64,000 nucleotides of DNA from Chryseosolibacter sp035628595. Lineage in GTDB: Bacteria > Bacteroidota > Bacteroidia > Cytophagales > Cyclobacteriaceae. Below the pieces are notes generated by a model that made no database searches, had not been told where the DNA came from, and saw only the letters and a list, made by a program, of their open reading frames with translations. The stretch lies in the NCBI GenBank assembly GCA_035628595.1, contig DASPJN010000267.1, positions 1 to 64,000 on the forward strand, in the 5' to 3' direction. The position numbers and the translations under genes are program-made. Below are positions 9,531-18,671 of the stretch, piece by piece. The stretch's first letter is position 1, and the number at the start of each line of letters is the position of its first letter.

Positions 9531-9800
9531 ATGAAGAGTTATTCTGTACACATCAAAGGAAAAGTTCAGGGAGTTTTCTTTCGGGCGTCCACAAAGGAGC
9601 AGGCGGATGCGCTTGGAATTACAGGCTTCGTAAGAAATGAGGAGGACGGAAGTGTCTACATAGAAGCCGCTGGATCGGACGATGCAATTGAAGCTTTCTT
9701 ACGATGGTGTAGGCAAGGTCCACCACGTGCAAGGGTGGATCATTGCGAAGTGAATGAAGTTTCTTTTAAGGATTTTTCGTCTTTCGAAATACAGCGGTAA
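9531..9800 (+). CDS. acyP: Acylphosphatase
   Basis: 89-aa acylphosphatase, the normal size. It hydrolyses the carboxyl-phosphate bond of small acyl phosphates in the cytoplasm. The signature GKVQGVFFRASTKEQA carries the catalytic Arg (about residue 19), and the substrate-orienting Asn is in GFVRNEEDGSV. It is the last gene of the deoC/aldehyde-dehydrogenase run, 16 bp after the dehydrogenase, and its stop codon lies in a short bidirectional terminator. Confidence 0.93.
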   Translation: MKSYSVHIKGKVQGVFFRASTKEQADALGITGFVRNEEDGSVYIEAAGSDDAIEAFLRWCRQGPPRARVDHCEVNEVSFKDFSSFEIQR

Positions 9801-9818
9801 AGTCAGGCTGACTTTTTA
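9799..9818. terminator. Short hairpin over two convergent stop codons
   Basis: AAAGTC (9799-9804) pairs with GACTTT (9810-9815) around AGGCT and is followed by further T residues. It includes part of the acyP stop codon (9798-9800) and the stop of the minus-strand neighbour (9803-9805), so the two genes share a compact, possibly bidirectional, weak terminator. Confidence 0.5.
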
Positions 9819-10393
9819 ATGATGCCTTTTTGTGGATGGATTTTGATCTCAAAAAACTGTGCAATAAAAGCCTGCATGCGGTTATCGACCATCAACATCG
9901 GGCTGTCGGCCGGATAAAACACTGTTAGATCAAGGACAGCACGTAGGAAGTTTGGATGCTTGCAGAATTCTTTGGTCCATTTCCGAAACTGGTTGCTCCA
10001 CTCTTTTTTGTATTTCACAAAATCATTTCCGCCATCGAATAAGAAATTCAGCTGGTTGTCGGAGTAATAGGTAAAACGGAAGACACCCATCAAAACCATG
10101 TAAAATTCATCCAGGTGACGGAAGTCGACACTGTCGTGGGTTTGAATTTTAAGGGCAGCATCATCTGCGATCCCCAGCGGATTGCTTTTCAGCAGATACT
10201 CAATTTTAACATAATCGACCAGGTGCTGAAGTAGGTTTTGCTTAACAGACAATTGTGCTTCTTCGAGAATGTAATTCTTATCAAGAGGAAAGAATTTTCT
10301 TAGCACTGGCGTTTGAAGTTTTGCAAATTTAATAAAAAAGGCCTTCAATGGAGAAGGCCTTTGTATTTTTTGTCTTCCACGACTAGAATTCAT
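9803..10393 (-). CDS. Hypothetical protein, start uncertain
   Basis: 196-aa frame without a family I recognise. It is soluble, rich in aromatic residues (phrases such as FRFTYYSDNQLNFLFDGG) and has no signal peptide. The longest frame starts at 10393 and overlaps the upstream glutamate-synthase-like gene by 11 bp, but its first 25 codons run straight through that gene's terminator hairpin (10338-10361). A -7-like TAAATTTG sits at 10324-10331 (minus strand) and an in-frame GTG at 10306, giving a 167-aa protein that starts just before LRKFFPLDKNY. I consider the shorter form more likely. Function unknown. Confidence 0.65.
   Translation of the reverse strand: MNSSRGRQKIQRPSPLKAFFIKFAKLQTPVLRKFFPLDKNYILEEAQLSVKQNLLQHLVDYVKIEYLLKSNPLGIADDAALKIQTHDSVDFRHLDEFYMVLMGVFRFTYYSDNQLNFLFDGGNDFVKYKKEWSNQFRKWTKEFCKHPNFLRAVLDLTVFYPADSPMLMVDNRMQAFIAQFFEIKIHPQKGIIKKSA
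10334..10361 (-). terminator. Terminator of the glutamate-synthase-like gene
   Basis: Nine-bp perfect stem AAGGCCTTC (10338-10346) with GAAGGCCTT (10353-10361) and a 6-nt loop. On the minus strand the stem runs into six T residues (10339-10334). It lies 22 bp after the stop of the gene upstream but inside the longest frame of the following gene. The opposite flank is also T-rich on the plus strand, so it may work in both directions. Confidence 0.8.
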
Positions 10394-11963
10394 CCGCGCT
10401 CGAGTGCTCGAACGACAACTTGTAGCGTTCCGGAACAGAACCGCTGACCATTGATCCTACTGGTATCGAAGGATAGATCTCTTCCAGTGTTTTCACTTCG
10501 TTCATGAATACACGTCTGCTTATCTGATGCCTGTTCAGCTTGCGCGGGTTATCGATACCGGATGCAGCCATCAGTTCGACAAAACTTTCGACCGTGTGTT
10601 TGTGGAAGTTTGCAACGCGCACTTTCTTGTCATCCACAACCAAACCTTTAACAAGATCTGGATCCTGGGTTGCCACTCCAGTCGGGCAGGTGTTCTTATT
10701 ACATTCAAGCGCCTGGATACAACCAATGGCCATCATCATGGCGCGGGCGGTGTTGCACATATCAGCCCCCAGCGAGATTGCGCGAACCATCTGGAAACCC
10801 GTCAGGATTTTACCGGAAGCGATCAGTCGAATCTGCGTACGGATGTTAAATCCCTTGAGCATATTATCGACGAATGCCAGTCCGTCAAGCAATGGCATGC
10901 CGACAAAGTTTGAGAACTCCGGAGGTGCGGCACCAGTACCGCCTTCCCCGCCATCGACCGTAATAAAATCGGGGTAGATATTTAGCTCGACCATGGCTTT
11001 GCAGATGGACATGAACTCCGTCTTGCGACCAATGCACAATTTGAATCCAACAGGTTTTCCACCGGAAAGCTCACGCATCTGGTGAATGAACAATATCATT
11101 TCACGAGGCGTTTTGAAGGCGCTATGGAATGGCGGCGAGAAAACGGTAGTGCCCGCCTTTACGCCGCGGATTGCCGCGATTTCGGGCGTGTTTTTCTTTG
11201 CCGGAAGAATACCTCCGTGGCCAGGTTTAGCGCCTTGTGAAAGCTTCAGTTCGATCATTTTCACTTCTGGCCGCGTAGCGTTTTTCTTATATGCTTCAGG
11301 TGAGAATTTGCCATTTTCATCCCGGGCACCAAAGTATCCTGTACCAACCTGCCAGATCAAATCCCCACCATATTTCGTGTGATGTGGACTGATTCCGCCT
11401 TCGCCAGTGTTGTGGGCAAATCCACCGATCTTCGCCCCGGCGTTTAACGATTCGACCGCAGCGCCACTAAGTGAGCCAAAGCTCATTGCCGAGATGTTTA
11501 ACACGCTCGCCTCATAGGGCTGAAGACAATCCTTGCTGCCGACTTTGACGCGCGGATGATGATCAACTTTATGAAAATCAATCGGTACTATGGAATGACT
11601 CATCCATTCGTAACCCTCTGAGTATACATTCAACTGGGTGCCAAATGGCGTTGTATCAACCTGTTTTTTTGCACGCTGATAAATAACAGACCGGTCGTTC
11701 CTGTTTATAGGCGCGCCATCGGTATCCGACTCAACGAAATACTGTTGAATTTTCGGTCGCAGGTCTTCAAAAACGTATCGAAGGCGACCCAACAACGGGA
11801 AGTTTCGCTTTAATGACTGGCGTGTTTGAATCATGTCATACACACCCATGTAAATCAGCGGCGACAACAACGCAAGGAACAGGATTGCTGGCCACCAGAA
11901 ATAGGTCCAAATCAGGAACACGAGTACAATCAACGTTGTACTAAACACGAATAGTTTTCTCAT
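10383..11963 (-). CDS. Membrane-anchored FMN-binding glutamate synthase-like protein
   Basis: 526-aa protein of the family related to the FMN/Fe-S domain of glutamate synthase large subunits. Two hydrophobic N-terminal segments (about residues 4-50) anchor it in the membrane, with the barrel on the cytoplasmic side. Visible: a glycine-rich FMN loop GGEGGTGAAPP and a cysteine cluster (IGCIQALECNKNTCPTG) like the 3Fe-4S site of GltB. It lacks the glutaminase and GXGXG domains of true GltB, so it is not a full glutamate synthase; the substrate is unknown. The frame is open to 12005, but a promoter -7 box at 11981-11988 lies inside that extension, so the ATG at 11963 is chosen. Confidence 0.88.
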   Translation of the reverse strand: MRKLFVFSTTLIVLVFLIWTYFWWPAILFLALLSPLIYMGVYDMIQTRQSLKRNFPLLGRLRYVFEDLRPKIQQYFVESDTDGAPINRNDRSVIYQRAKKQVDTTPFGTQLNVYSEGYEWMSHSIVPIDFHKVDHHPRVKVGSKDCLQPYEASVLNISAMSFGSLSGAAVESLNAGAKIGGFAHNTGEGGISPHHTKYGGDLIWQVGTGYFGARDENGKFSPEAYKKNATRPEVKMIELKLSQGAKPGHGGILPAKKNTPEIAAIRGVKAGTTVFSPPFHSAFKTPREMILFIHQMRELSGGKPVGFKLCIGRKTEFMSICKAMVELNIYPDFITVDGGEGGTGAAPPEFSNFVGMPLLDGLAFVDNMLKGFNIRTQIRLIASGKILTGFQMVRAISLGADMCNTARAMMMAIGCIQALECNKNTCPTGVATQDPDLVKGLVVDDKKVRVANFHKHTVESFVELMAASGIDNPRKLNRHQISRRVFMNEVKTLEEIYPSIPVGSMVSGSVPERYKLSFEHSSADEF

Positions 11964-11980
11964 AGTGGGGTTATAATGAT

Positions 11981-11988
11981 CAAATATA
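11981..11988 (-). promoter_or_regulatory. Bacteroidota promoter -7 box (glutamate synthase-like gene)
   Basis: TATATTTG on the minus strand fits TAnnTTTG and lies 17 bp before the ATG at 11963. It decides the start codon: the upstream candidate at 12005 would precede the promoter. Confidence 0.6.
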
Positions 11989-12079
11989 ATAAATACTACT
12001 TCCACCGCTTAATTACTGTGCGCGGAAAACTTTTTAAACAATAATATCTTGTGTACCTTAACATTCCAGAAGTCCACTT

Positions 12080-12535
12080 ATGAAAGTGTTTCGAAAAACC
12101 CTGCTGTTGATTCTGATCCTTACTATCGTGTTTCAGTTTGTACAGCCTACCAAAAACACCTCTGAGGGAATTAGCGAAAACGACATCAGTAAGGTGTATG
12201 CAATGGACGCCGGGCTTCATGGTATGCTGGTGACCAAGTGCTACGATTGCCACTCGAATAACACAAAATATCCCTGGTATTTCAACATCCAACCCATAGG
12301 CTGGTGGTTAGCGGCACACGTTCATGATGGAAAGGAACATTTGAACTTTTCAGAATTCCGGAATTATCCGCAAGATAAAGCAGAACATAAGCTCGAGGAA
12401 CTAAAAGAAGTTGTAGAAGATCACTCGATGCCCTTAAAATCGTACGTACTATTTCACCCTGAAACGGAAATTACTGATGCAGATGTGGATGCAGTGAATG
12501 CGTGGTTGAAATCAATCGGCGCGATTGATGAATAA
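12080..12535 (+). CDS. Haem-binding domain protein
   Basis: 151-aa protein with an N-terminal signal or anchor (MKVFRKTLLLILILTIVFQF) and a haem-binding domain of the Bacteroidota cytochrome-like type (Haem_bd family). It has one C-x-x-C-H motif in KCYDCHSNNTKYPWY, followed by the conserved IQPIGWWLAAHVHDGKEHLNFSE-type region. It probably sits on the periplasmic side and serves in electron transfer or haem handling. It is divergent from the membrane-anchored flavoprotein upstream, which shares its intergenic region. The exact partner is unknown. Confidence 0.9.
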   Translation: MKVFRKTLLLILILTIVFQFVQPTKNTSEGISENDISKVYAMDAGLHGMLVTKCYDCHSNNTKYPWYFNIQPIGWWLAAHVHDGKEHLNFSEFRNYPQDKAEHKLEELKEVVEDHSMPLKSYVLFHPETEITDADVDAVNAWLKSIGAIDE

Positions 12536-12546
12536 GCGGAAACTGC

Positions 12547-14394
12547 TCAGTTAAATGAAATGAATGAAGGTGGCCTTACAAACGATCCTGAATATTTTAC
12601 CCGCAGATTGCTGCTTACTGTCAAAGCCAGGTTATTAAGCGCCTCAACCGTGCGCGGATAATACATCACCCTGAATTCAACGGTTCCGAAAACAAGATTT
12701 TCATTCCGGGTACGCAAGCCCCCTCCAAGTCCGTAAAACGGCTTTGTGTTAAACAATGTCTTTTCGCCTGAAGTAAGCAAGGCCATTTCTCCCGATACAA
12801 AAGGAGCCATCCGGAATCCAAGAATTTTAATTGGTGTAAAAATTACGGTCTCGCTTCCAATATGAAACCGTCGTGTGCCCCATAAACTGTCTGTCAGAAA
12901 ACCCCTGATGCCCAAACTGTTTTCGATATCGAGCGGAAGCGTAGTTCGCTGATTGAAGACTTGTGTAAAATTTCCTGAAAACGTCTGCCTGATGAGCACT
13001 TTCTTATAGTCGATCAAACGGCTCGTGGCGCTACCTGATAATAGGATAACTGCGTCCTCGAAGCCATTGTTGTTAAATCCGCCGGCGCGGAAGTCGATGT
13101 TGTAAAACTGGCCGTTACGATGCACAATTCGTTTACTGATATCAATACCCATATAAGGGCGTTCAACGCCAATCTGCCGTTGCCATCCGAGGTACAACGA
13201 CATAGAATGACCGTAGGGAATATCCTCCGTTCGGCCGAAGCCGTAAATATATCTCGCGGTATAAAAATCCTGACGGAAGAAAGTTAGTCCCCCTAAAACA
13301 TAGGTTCGATTGGTGTACACCGGGTGTTTTACCTCAAGATGTTGAACAGGCTGCCGGGTAAAATGCTGATCAAAAATTCTGACAGCGATAAAATGCCTGT
13401 CGCGATCACGCATATTTGTACTGGGGGCGATGTTATATCCGATCCATAAATCATTTATCAGATACGAGTACGTGCGGAAAATGGAGTCTTCAACACCATA
13501 AACGTTACGCGACCAGTTTCTGCTGAGTTCAACTCCACCGGCGAGCTTCGTGTACGGCGAAACAAGTGGTCTTTCGAGACGGATGAAATATGCTTTTTCC
13601 ATTTCGTCCCCGTAGCTGCTGCCGTTATTCAACTGGGTATATCCCGCAGTGGCAGTTACAAAGCTTCCGCCGATACTATTTTTTTGATAGACAAATTCGT
13701 AACCGAATCGCGGTGTTCGGTCGTTGTCAATCAGACCACTGAATTGCGCGCGTTGCCCCATTCCGAAAAGGTTGACATCGTAAACCCGGAAACGGGAACG
13801 CGTGGCGCTGCTCGGACTGAAACTTCCGCCGAGACTAAACACGTCACGAGTCATCACCAACACGTCCACAGAGTCTTCATGCGATGTTGGTAATACGTAA
13901 ATTTTTGCATCGAGGATAAAGTCAAGATCGCGCAGATAGCGTTCGTTGTCCGCGATCTTGTATGGGTTTACTTTTCGGTTTTCCTTAATGAATAGATTGT
14001 CGCGGATCACCCATTCCTTCGAATTACTGTGCAAGGCATTTGCAATACGCGTGACTGTGGTTCGAATGCGTTTTGTTGTATCGGTAACTGATTTCTCAAA
14101 ACCAATTCTGTGGACAAGGATCTTGCGGATCACCTTGCCTTCGTATAACATAAACGCGTCTTCACTTCGAACCGTGGCTGTCGGATTGTTAGATGACCTC
14201 CGCGTAATGCTCTTCATGATTCTTTGCGACACTTTTGATTGGGAAATGTCGTGTATTACGTGTTCGACGCCGGTTGTGTCTGGCTTTTGTTTAACCGAAT
14301 CTGCTTTCGTTTTGACGGTATCGCCCCTGTCCTGAGCGTGCGCCCCGGCAATCATTAATCCAAAAAAGAAAACAAAAAGGAACTTCCGGTTCAT
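12547..14394 (-). CDS. BamA/Omp85-like outer-membrane protein
   Basis: 615-aa protein with a signal peptide (residues 1-20, ending GAHAQ). A Thr/Lys/Asp-rich linker (20-60) leads to POTRA-like repeats (about 85-190; phrases KVIRKILVHRIGF and RDLDFILDAKIYVLP), and then some 400 residues of alternating beta strands with aromatic ends, as in an outer-membrane barrel. The architecture matches the D15/Omp85 superfamily, but it is shorter than BamA (about 800 aa) and has fewer POTRA domains, so it is more like an accessory member. It is a stand-alone gene, convergent with the haem-binding gene (12-bp gap). Role inferred only at superfamily level. Confidence 0.75.
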   Translation of the reverse strand: MNRKFLFVFFFGLMIAGAHAQDRGDTVKTKADSVKQKPDTTGVEHVIHDISQSKVSQRIMKSITRRSSNNPTATVRSEDAFMLYEGKVIRKILVHRIGFEKSVTDTTKRIRTTVTRIANALHSNSKEWVIRDNLFIKENRKVNPYKIADNERYLRDLDFILDAKIYVLPTSHEDSVDVLVMTRDVFSLGGSFSPSSATRSRFRVYDVNLFGMGQRAQFSGLIDNDRTPRFGYEFVYQKNSIGGSFVTATAGYTQLNNGSSYGDEMEKAYFIRLERPLVSPYTKLAGGVELSRNWSRNVYGVEDSIFRTYSYLINDLWIGYNIAPSTNMRDRDRHFIAVRIFDQHFTRQPVQHLEVKHPVYTNRTYVLGGLTFFRQDFYTARYIYGFGRTEDIPYGHSMSLYLGWQRQIGVERPYMGIDISKRIVHRNGQFYNIDFRAGGFNNNGFEDAVILLSGSATSRLIDYKKVLIRQTFSGNFTQVFNQRTTLPLDIENSLGIRGFLTDSLWGTRRFHIGSETVIFTPIKILGFRMAPFVSGEMALLTSGEKTLFNTKPFYGLGGGLRTRNENLVFGTVEFRVMYYPRTVEALNNLALTVSSNLRVKYSGSFVRPPSFISFN

Positions 14395-14521
14395 ACAACC
14401 CCCGAGATACTAATAATAAAAAATCAATACCAACAATAATGCGTTTTCAGCCAGAAAATGAAGGTATGTGTCCTGTTGCGTAGCAATTTTCAATCCATTT
14501 GGCCCGATTTCGAACTTGCGA

Positions 14522-15406
14522 TTACTTTTTCCGGTTTGCGAGGTAAACGCCAAGAATGATCGCAGCCATCCCGATAAAGTGACCGATAACCAGAGTTTCT
14601 CCATCGAGTACGCCCCAGATAACAGCAACAACCGGAATCAGGTATGTTGAGGAGCTTGCAAACAGCGGAGTGCTGATCTTGATAAGGTTATTAAATAAGA
14701 TCGTAGCGATGGATGTGCTCATCATGCCGAGGAGACCGATGTAACCCAACGCTTCCCACGCGCCTGGAGTTGTTTTCATTGTTTGAACGAAGGGCGTGGC
14801 TGTAAATAAAAATATTGCGGCAAGCGGACCGAGGAACATCAGCGCGACACTGGTTATCGTAAGTGCCTTCAGATCGGCAAGCTTGAATTTCAAAAAGTTT
14901 ACGTTCACGCCATAACACAAACACCCGACAATGATAAAAAGCGCGTAAAGGTTGATGCCACCAATCTGGCCGCCCGATCGCGAAATTGTCAATAGCACGG
15001 TTCCTGCCAGGCCGATAATAATCCCCAATAACGACGGAGTTTTAAATTTTTGATTGAACAACCATGCGCCGACGATCAGGGTGCAAATGGGTGTGAGGCT
15101 ATTCAGGATTCCTGTGATGGAACTCTCCATTCGCGTTTGTGCTGCCGCGAAGAGGAAGGCTGGTATGAAGATACCCATCATGCCGGAGAAGATGAGCTTC
15201 GCATAATGATGTTTTTGGAGTTGCCCCAGTGCCGGAAAGGCAAACGGCAAAAGAAAGGCTGACGCTGCCATCACACGGATTGCGCCAACCTCGGGTGCTG
15301 AAAAAACCGTCAGACCTTTTTTAATAAGGATGAATGATGTTCCCCAGATAAGTGCAAGTAGAATAAGAAGAAATATCGCCTGCGGGCGGTTCGGATCGTT
15401 TGCCAT
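14522..15406 (-). CDS. EamA/DMT-family transporter
   Basis: 294-aa inner-membrane protein with about ten hydrophobic segments in two homologous halves, as in EamA (drug/metabolite transporter) permeases. Motifs: LIWGTSFILIKKGL in the first helix and the second-half counterpart VVAVIWGVLDGE. It ends in a basic tail NRKK on the cytoplasmic side. The substrate cannot be told from sequence. It has no operon partner. The 127 bp between it and the next minus-strand gene show no clear signal. Confidence 0.93.
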   Translation of the reverse strand: MANDPNRPQAIFLLILLALIWGTSFILIKKGLTVFSAPEVGAIRVMAASAFLLPFAFPALGQLQKHHYAKLIFSGMMGIFIPAFLFAAAQTRMESSITGILNSLTPICTLIVGAWLFNQKFKTPSLLGIIIGLAGTVLLTISRSGGQIGGINLYALFIIVGCLCYGVNVNFLKFKLADLKALTITSVALMFLGPLAAIFLFTATPFVQTMKTTPGAWEALGYIGLLGMMSTSIATILFNNLIKISTPLFASSSTYLIPVVAVIWGVLDGETLVIGHFIGMAAIILGVYLANRKK

Positions 15407-15555
15407 ACGTTAATAATCGGGTGCAAAGATTGAAGAATGCCAATGAAATCAACTACTAATTCTTGCTAACTTTTGCTTTAGGATTTAGGGGGCGGCTGTC
15501 GAATTCCGTATCTTCGTGATCTCGTTGTGTCCGATCACATACCCTTGCCTAACCT

Positions 15556-16098
15556 ATGAAAAGCCTCGTCCCATTCCTTTTTGCCATTGCTCTCAGCCTG
15601 AACTTGTCGGCTCAGCATACTCCGCATACGCTGAAGGAAGCGAAAATGTTAACCGAGCTTCTTAACCGCACGTCCTATTTCGATAGTGTGCTGATTATTG
15701 ATAAAGCCAGTTACTGGGATGACCTGCATATCAGGGGTCTTGGTTTTAAAGGGAAATCGGTTTTTAAGGTCGCTATTTCATTCAAGGAGACTGCCTCGAA
15801 CGACCTGGAAGTAAAAAAATTAACAAAAAAGAAAGTCCGCAATCCGGCTTCCGTAAAAACACTTCTTGATCAACGTTATGTTTCAATTGCGCAATTGAGT
15901 GATGATTCGTTGAATCTTAAACCGCCTCGGCTGACCGTCACTGATCATGAAATATGGACCGTTATGATGATCAATAACAAAGCAAAGTCGCAAACCCTCA
16001 AGCAATCATACGCGCCGCTTCTTTATCAGCGAACCATTCCGACGAAACAACGGCGTGAGTTTATCGAATTCGTTGAAAAAATTGAGGCTGAGCTTTAG
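15556..16098 (+). CDS. Secreted hypothetical protein
   Basis: 180-aa protein with a clear signal peptide (MKSLVPFLFAIALSLNLSAQ) and a mature part of mixed charge without Cys. No family is recognised. It lies 26 bp upstream of a DinB-family gene on the same strand, and the two are probably co-transcribed. Function unknown. Confidence 0.72.
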   Translation: MKSLVPFLFAIALSLNLSAQHTPHTLKEAKMLTELLNRTSYFDSVLIIDKASYWDDLHIRGLGFKGKSVFKVAISFKETASNDLEVKKLTKKKVRNPASVKTLLDQRYVSIAQLSDDSLNLKPPRLTVTDHEIWTVMMINNKAKSQTLKQSYAPLLYQRTIPTKQRREFIEFVEKIEAEL

Positions 16099-16124
16099 AA
16101 ACCTGAAATTATAATCCAACGAAA

Positions 16125-16679
16125 ATGACGATGGAAGAACGTTGGCTGCAGCCGATCGATGAAACAACGCGCCTGTTCAGGGAAGCGTTTGACTCGCTGA
16201 ATGAAGAACAATTAAACTGGAAGCCGTCGCCAAAGGAATGGAGCATAGCCCAGAACATCGATCATTTGATCGTGATCAATAATACCTACCTGCCCGTTCT
16301 CGAATCAGTCCGGAATAATACGTTTACACTTTCGTGGATCGGCAAGATTGGGTTTATGGTCAACTTCATGGGCAGATTGATTCTGCAATCGGTACAGCCC
16401 GATAGACGGAAGAGAATGAAAACCTTTCCTTCGTGGGAACCATCTTCAAGCAAAATCGACGGTGATATTCTGGATCGTTTTGAGAAACATCAGAACGCTT
16501 TAAAGGAACTGATTCGCTCATCCAAAGACCTGGTTGATGCAAATACAGTTATTTCATCTCCGGCTAATAAAAATATTGTCTACAAACTGGAAACTGCGTT
16601 CGATATTATTGTGACACACGAAAAACGACACCTGGAACAAGCAAAGGAAGTGCTTCAAAGGATGGACGGCAAACGCTAA
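16125..16679 (+). CDS. DinB-family protein
   Basis: 184-aa cytoplasmic four-helix protein of the DinB/YfiT superfamily, metal-binding enzymes that often use small thiols in detoxification. The likely metal ligands are His47 in QNIDHLIVINN and the histidines of THEKRHLEQA near residues 165-170. The WKPSPKEWSIAQ phrase is typical of the family. A second start (ATG at 16131) is possible. Its stop abuts the stop of dusB on the other strand. The substrate is unknown. Confidence 0.88.
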   Translation: MTMEERWLQPIDETTRLFREAFDSLNEEQLNWKPSPKEWSIAQNIDHLIVINNTYLPVLESVRNNTFTLSWIGKIGFMVNFMGRLILQSVQPDRRKRMKTFPSWEPSSSKIDGDILDRFEKHQNALKELIRSSKDLVDANTVISSPANKNIVYKLETAFDIIVTHEKRHLEQAKEVLQRMDGKR

Positions 16680-17669
16680 TTACGCTGTGATTTCACAGTA
16701 CCTTTCTGAGACCTCATTCAAAATTTGTACGATCTCATTGTAGCTGTTGGCTTCGACCAGTTGCATACGGTAATGCTTAAAATCCGGAATCCCTCTGAAG
16801 TAGTTTGTGTAATGTTTACGCATTTCAAAGACCCCAAGCCTGTCGCCTTTCCATTTCATCGAAAACTCGAGGTGCTTGCGCGTGGCACGTACCCGCTCCG
16901 TTATTTCTGGAGGTGCTGGCCGTTCGCCGGTCTTCAAATAATGTTTGATCTCATTAAAGATCCACGGATAGCCAATCGCCGCCCGACCGATCATTACGCC
17001 ATCGACTCCGTAAGTATTTTTGTATTCAACAGCTTTCTGAGGGGAATCGATATCACCGTTTCCAAAAATCGGTATGGTCATACGAGGGTTTTCTTTGATC
17101 TTGCCGATCAGTGTCCAGTCCGCGGAACCCTTATACATCTGCACCCGGGTGCGCCCGTGAATCGTCAGCGCTTTTATCCCAATATCTTGAAGACGTTCAG
17201 CAACTTCAACTACGTTTTTGGTATTGTCGTCCCAACCCAACCTGGTTTTAACTGTAACAGGTAGGTGCGTGGCTTTTACAATTTCGGCCGTCATTTGCAC
17301 CATCTTCGGGATATCCTGAAGGAGCGCTGCGCCTGCTCCGCGGCACGCGACGGCTTTCACAGGGCAACCATAGTTGATGTCGATCAAGTCAGGGTTGACT
17401 TCGGTGGCGATCCTGGCGGATTCAACCATATTGCCGATATCTCCTCCAAAAAGCTGTACGCCGATCGGGCGTTCATATTCAAAAATATCAAGCTTCTGCC
17501 GGCTTTTTGCGGCATCGCGGATCAGCCCTTCCGACGAAATGAACTCAGTGTACATAAGGTCAGCTCCACCCTCTTTGCACACGGCGCGAAACGGAGGGTC
17601 ACTCACATCCTCCATCGGTGCCAATAGCAACGGAAAATCACCTAGTTCTATATTCCCAATTTTCACCAT
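16680..17669 (-). CDS. dusB: tRNA-dihydrouridine synthase
   Basis: 329-aa flavoenzyme that reduces specific uridines in tRNA to dihydrouridine. Motifs: LLAPMEDVSDPPFR at the N-terminus, the active-site loop NYGCPVKAVACRGAGAALL with the proton-donor Cys in GCP, KTRLGWDD, and IHGRTR. The length matches DusB. It is the only gene of its unit, with a promoter box at 17710-17717 next to the divergent CPBP protease gene. Confidence 0.96.
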   Translation of the reverse strand: MVKIGNIELGDFPLLLAPMEDVSDPPFRAVCKEGGADLMYTEFISSEGLIRDAAKSRQKLDIFEYERPIGVQLFGGDIGNMVESARIATEVNPDLIDINYGCPVKAVACRGAGAALLQDIPKMVQMTAEIVKATHLPVTVKTRLGWDDNTKNVVEVAERLQDIGIKALTIHGRTRVQMYKGSADWTLIGKIKENPRMTIPIFGNGDIDSPQKAVEYKNTYGVDGVMIGRAAIGYPWIFNEIKHYLKTGERPAPPEITERVRATRKHLEFSMKWKGDRLGVFEMRKHYTNYFRGIPDFKHYRMQLVEANSYNEIVQILNEVSERYCEITA

Positions 17670-17709
17670 ATTTGCCGGATTCCTGTCTCTTGCGATGACA
17701 AATGGAACA

Positions 17710-17717
17710 CAAAGTTA
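17710..17717 (-). promoter_or_regulatory. Bacteroidota promoter -7 box (dusB)
   Basis: TAACTTTG on the minus strand, 40 bp before the dusB ATG, fits TAnnTTTG. It lies 15 bp upstream of the ATG of the divergent gene, so the two promoter regions must overlap. Confidence 0.5.
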
Positions 17718-17732
17718 ATTCATTTCCCGAAC

Positions 17733-18671
17733 ATGTCGGACTTGCAGCCTGATAACAAGTACTCGCGTCATCCTCTTCTTTCGCTCCTGCTGATATTGCT
17801 GATGGTTGGTTTAGGCTTCGTCATTGTCGGGCCTACTGTCGGTTTCATTTTCGCGATGCCGTTTTACGATGGTTCGATGATGGACATGCTTGCAGATATG
17901 CAGGCGGTGAATGATCCGGCAATAAAACTTCCCTTATACATAACTCAGGGGTTTGCGACTTTCATTGGTCTTATAGTCGTGCCGGTTCTGTATTTGAACC
18001 TGGAGCGAAAATCGCTGGCCATACTTTTCACAAAAGTTGAGATTGATATTGTTCCGATCATTTTAACCATTGTCCTGGTGGTTGTTTTTATGGGTGTGAA
18101 TTCGGTCTTCATCGATTGGAATTCTTCGTTCGAGTTTCCGGAGTTCGCAAAAAACTTTGAAAGGTGGGCACGTGAAAAGGAGGATATCGCCGCCGAAATG
18201 ACCGCGTTTCTCACGCAATTCGATTCGATATTCGAGGTTGCCATTGCAATGATCGTGATAGCTGTTCTTCCGGCGGTCGGCGAAGAAATTGTATTTCGGG
18301 GAATCATTCAGAATCTATTTCAGAAGCTGACACAAAATTATCATGTCTCGATCTGGTTGGCAGCGATCCTGTTCAGTGCTATCCATCTCCAGTTTTTTGG
18401 TTTTGTTCCGCGGTTGTTGTTAGGAGCGCTTTTTGGATATCTCTACTACTGGTCGGGCAATATTATTTTGCCGATGATGGCACACTTTGTAAACAATGGC
18501 TTTTCGGTATTAGCCTTATACTTTTACCAGCAGGGAACGGTTGATTACAATCTCGAAGAACCTGAAGCGGTGCCGTTGAATGTTGTAGCGATCTGCACGG
18601 TACTGGCTACTGGCATACTTTATTATTTTTACAAATACTATCAGCGTAAAACGTTCACTAATCCACTGTGA
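17733..18671 (+). CDS. CPBP-family intramembrane metalloprotease
   Basis: 312-aa inner-membrane protein with about eight hydrophobic segments. It carries the three CPBP (Abi/CAAX protease-like) motifs: GEEIVFRG (about residue 182), FSAIHLQFF, and MMAHFVNN, which supply the Glu/His active site. The family cleaves within membranes; the substrate here is unknown. It overlaps cdsA by 4 bp (GTGA), so the two are translationally coupled, and a doxX-like gene follows. Confidence 0.93.
   Translation: MSDLQPDNKYSRHPLLSLLLILLMVGLGFVIVGPTVGFIFAMPFYDGSMMDMLADMQAVNDPAIKLPLYITQGFATFIGLIVVPVLYLNLERKSLAILFTKVEIDIVPIILTIVLVVVFMGVNSVFIDWNSSFEFPEFAKNFERWAREKEDIAAEMTAFLTQFDSIFEVAIAMIVIAVLPAVGEEIVFRGIIQNLFQKLTQNYHVSIWLAAILFSAIHLQFFGFVPRLLLGALFGYLYYWSGNIILPMMAHFVNNGFSVLALYFYQQGTVDYNLEEPEAVPLNVVAICTVLATGILYYFYKYYQRKTFTNPL

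Noticed and set aside
9799..9818. CRISPR-like or mobile-element signal near short repeats
   Set aside because: No spaced direct repeats, no cas genes and no transposase anywhere in the window; the repeat is just the terminator stem.
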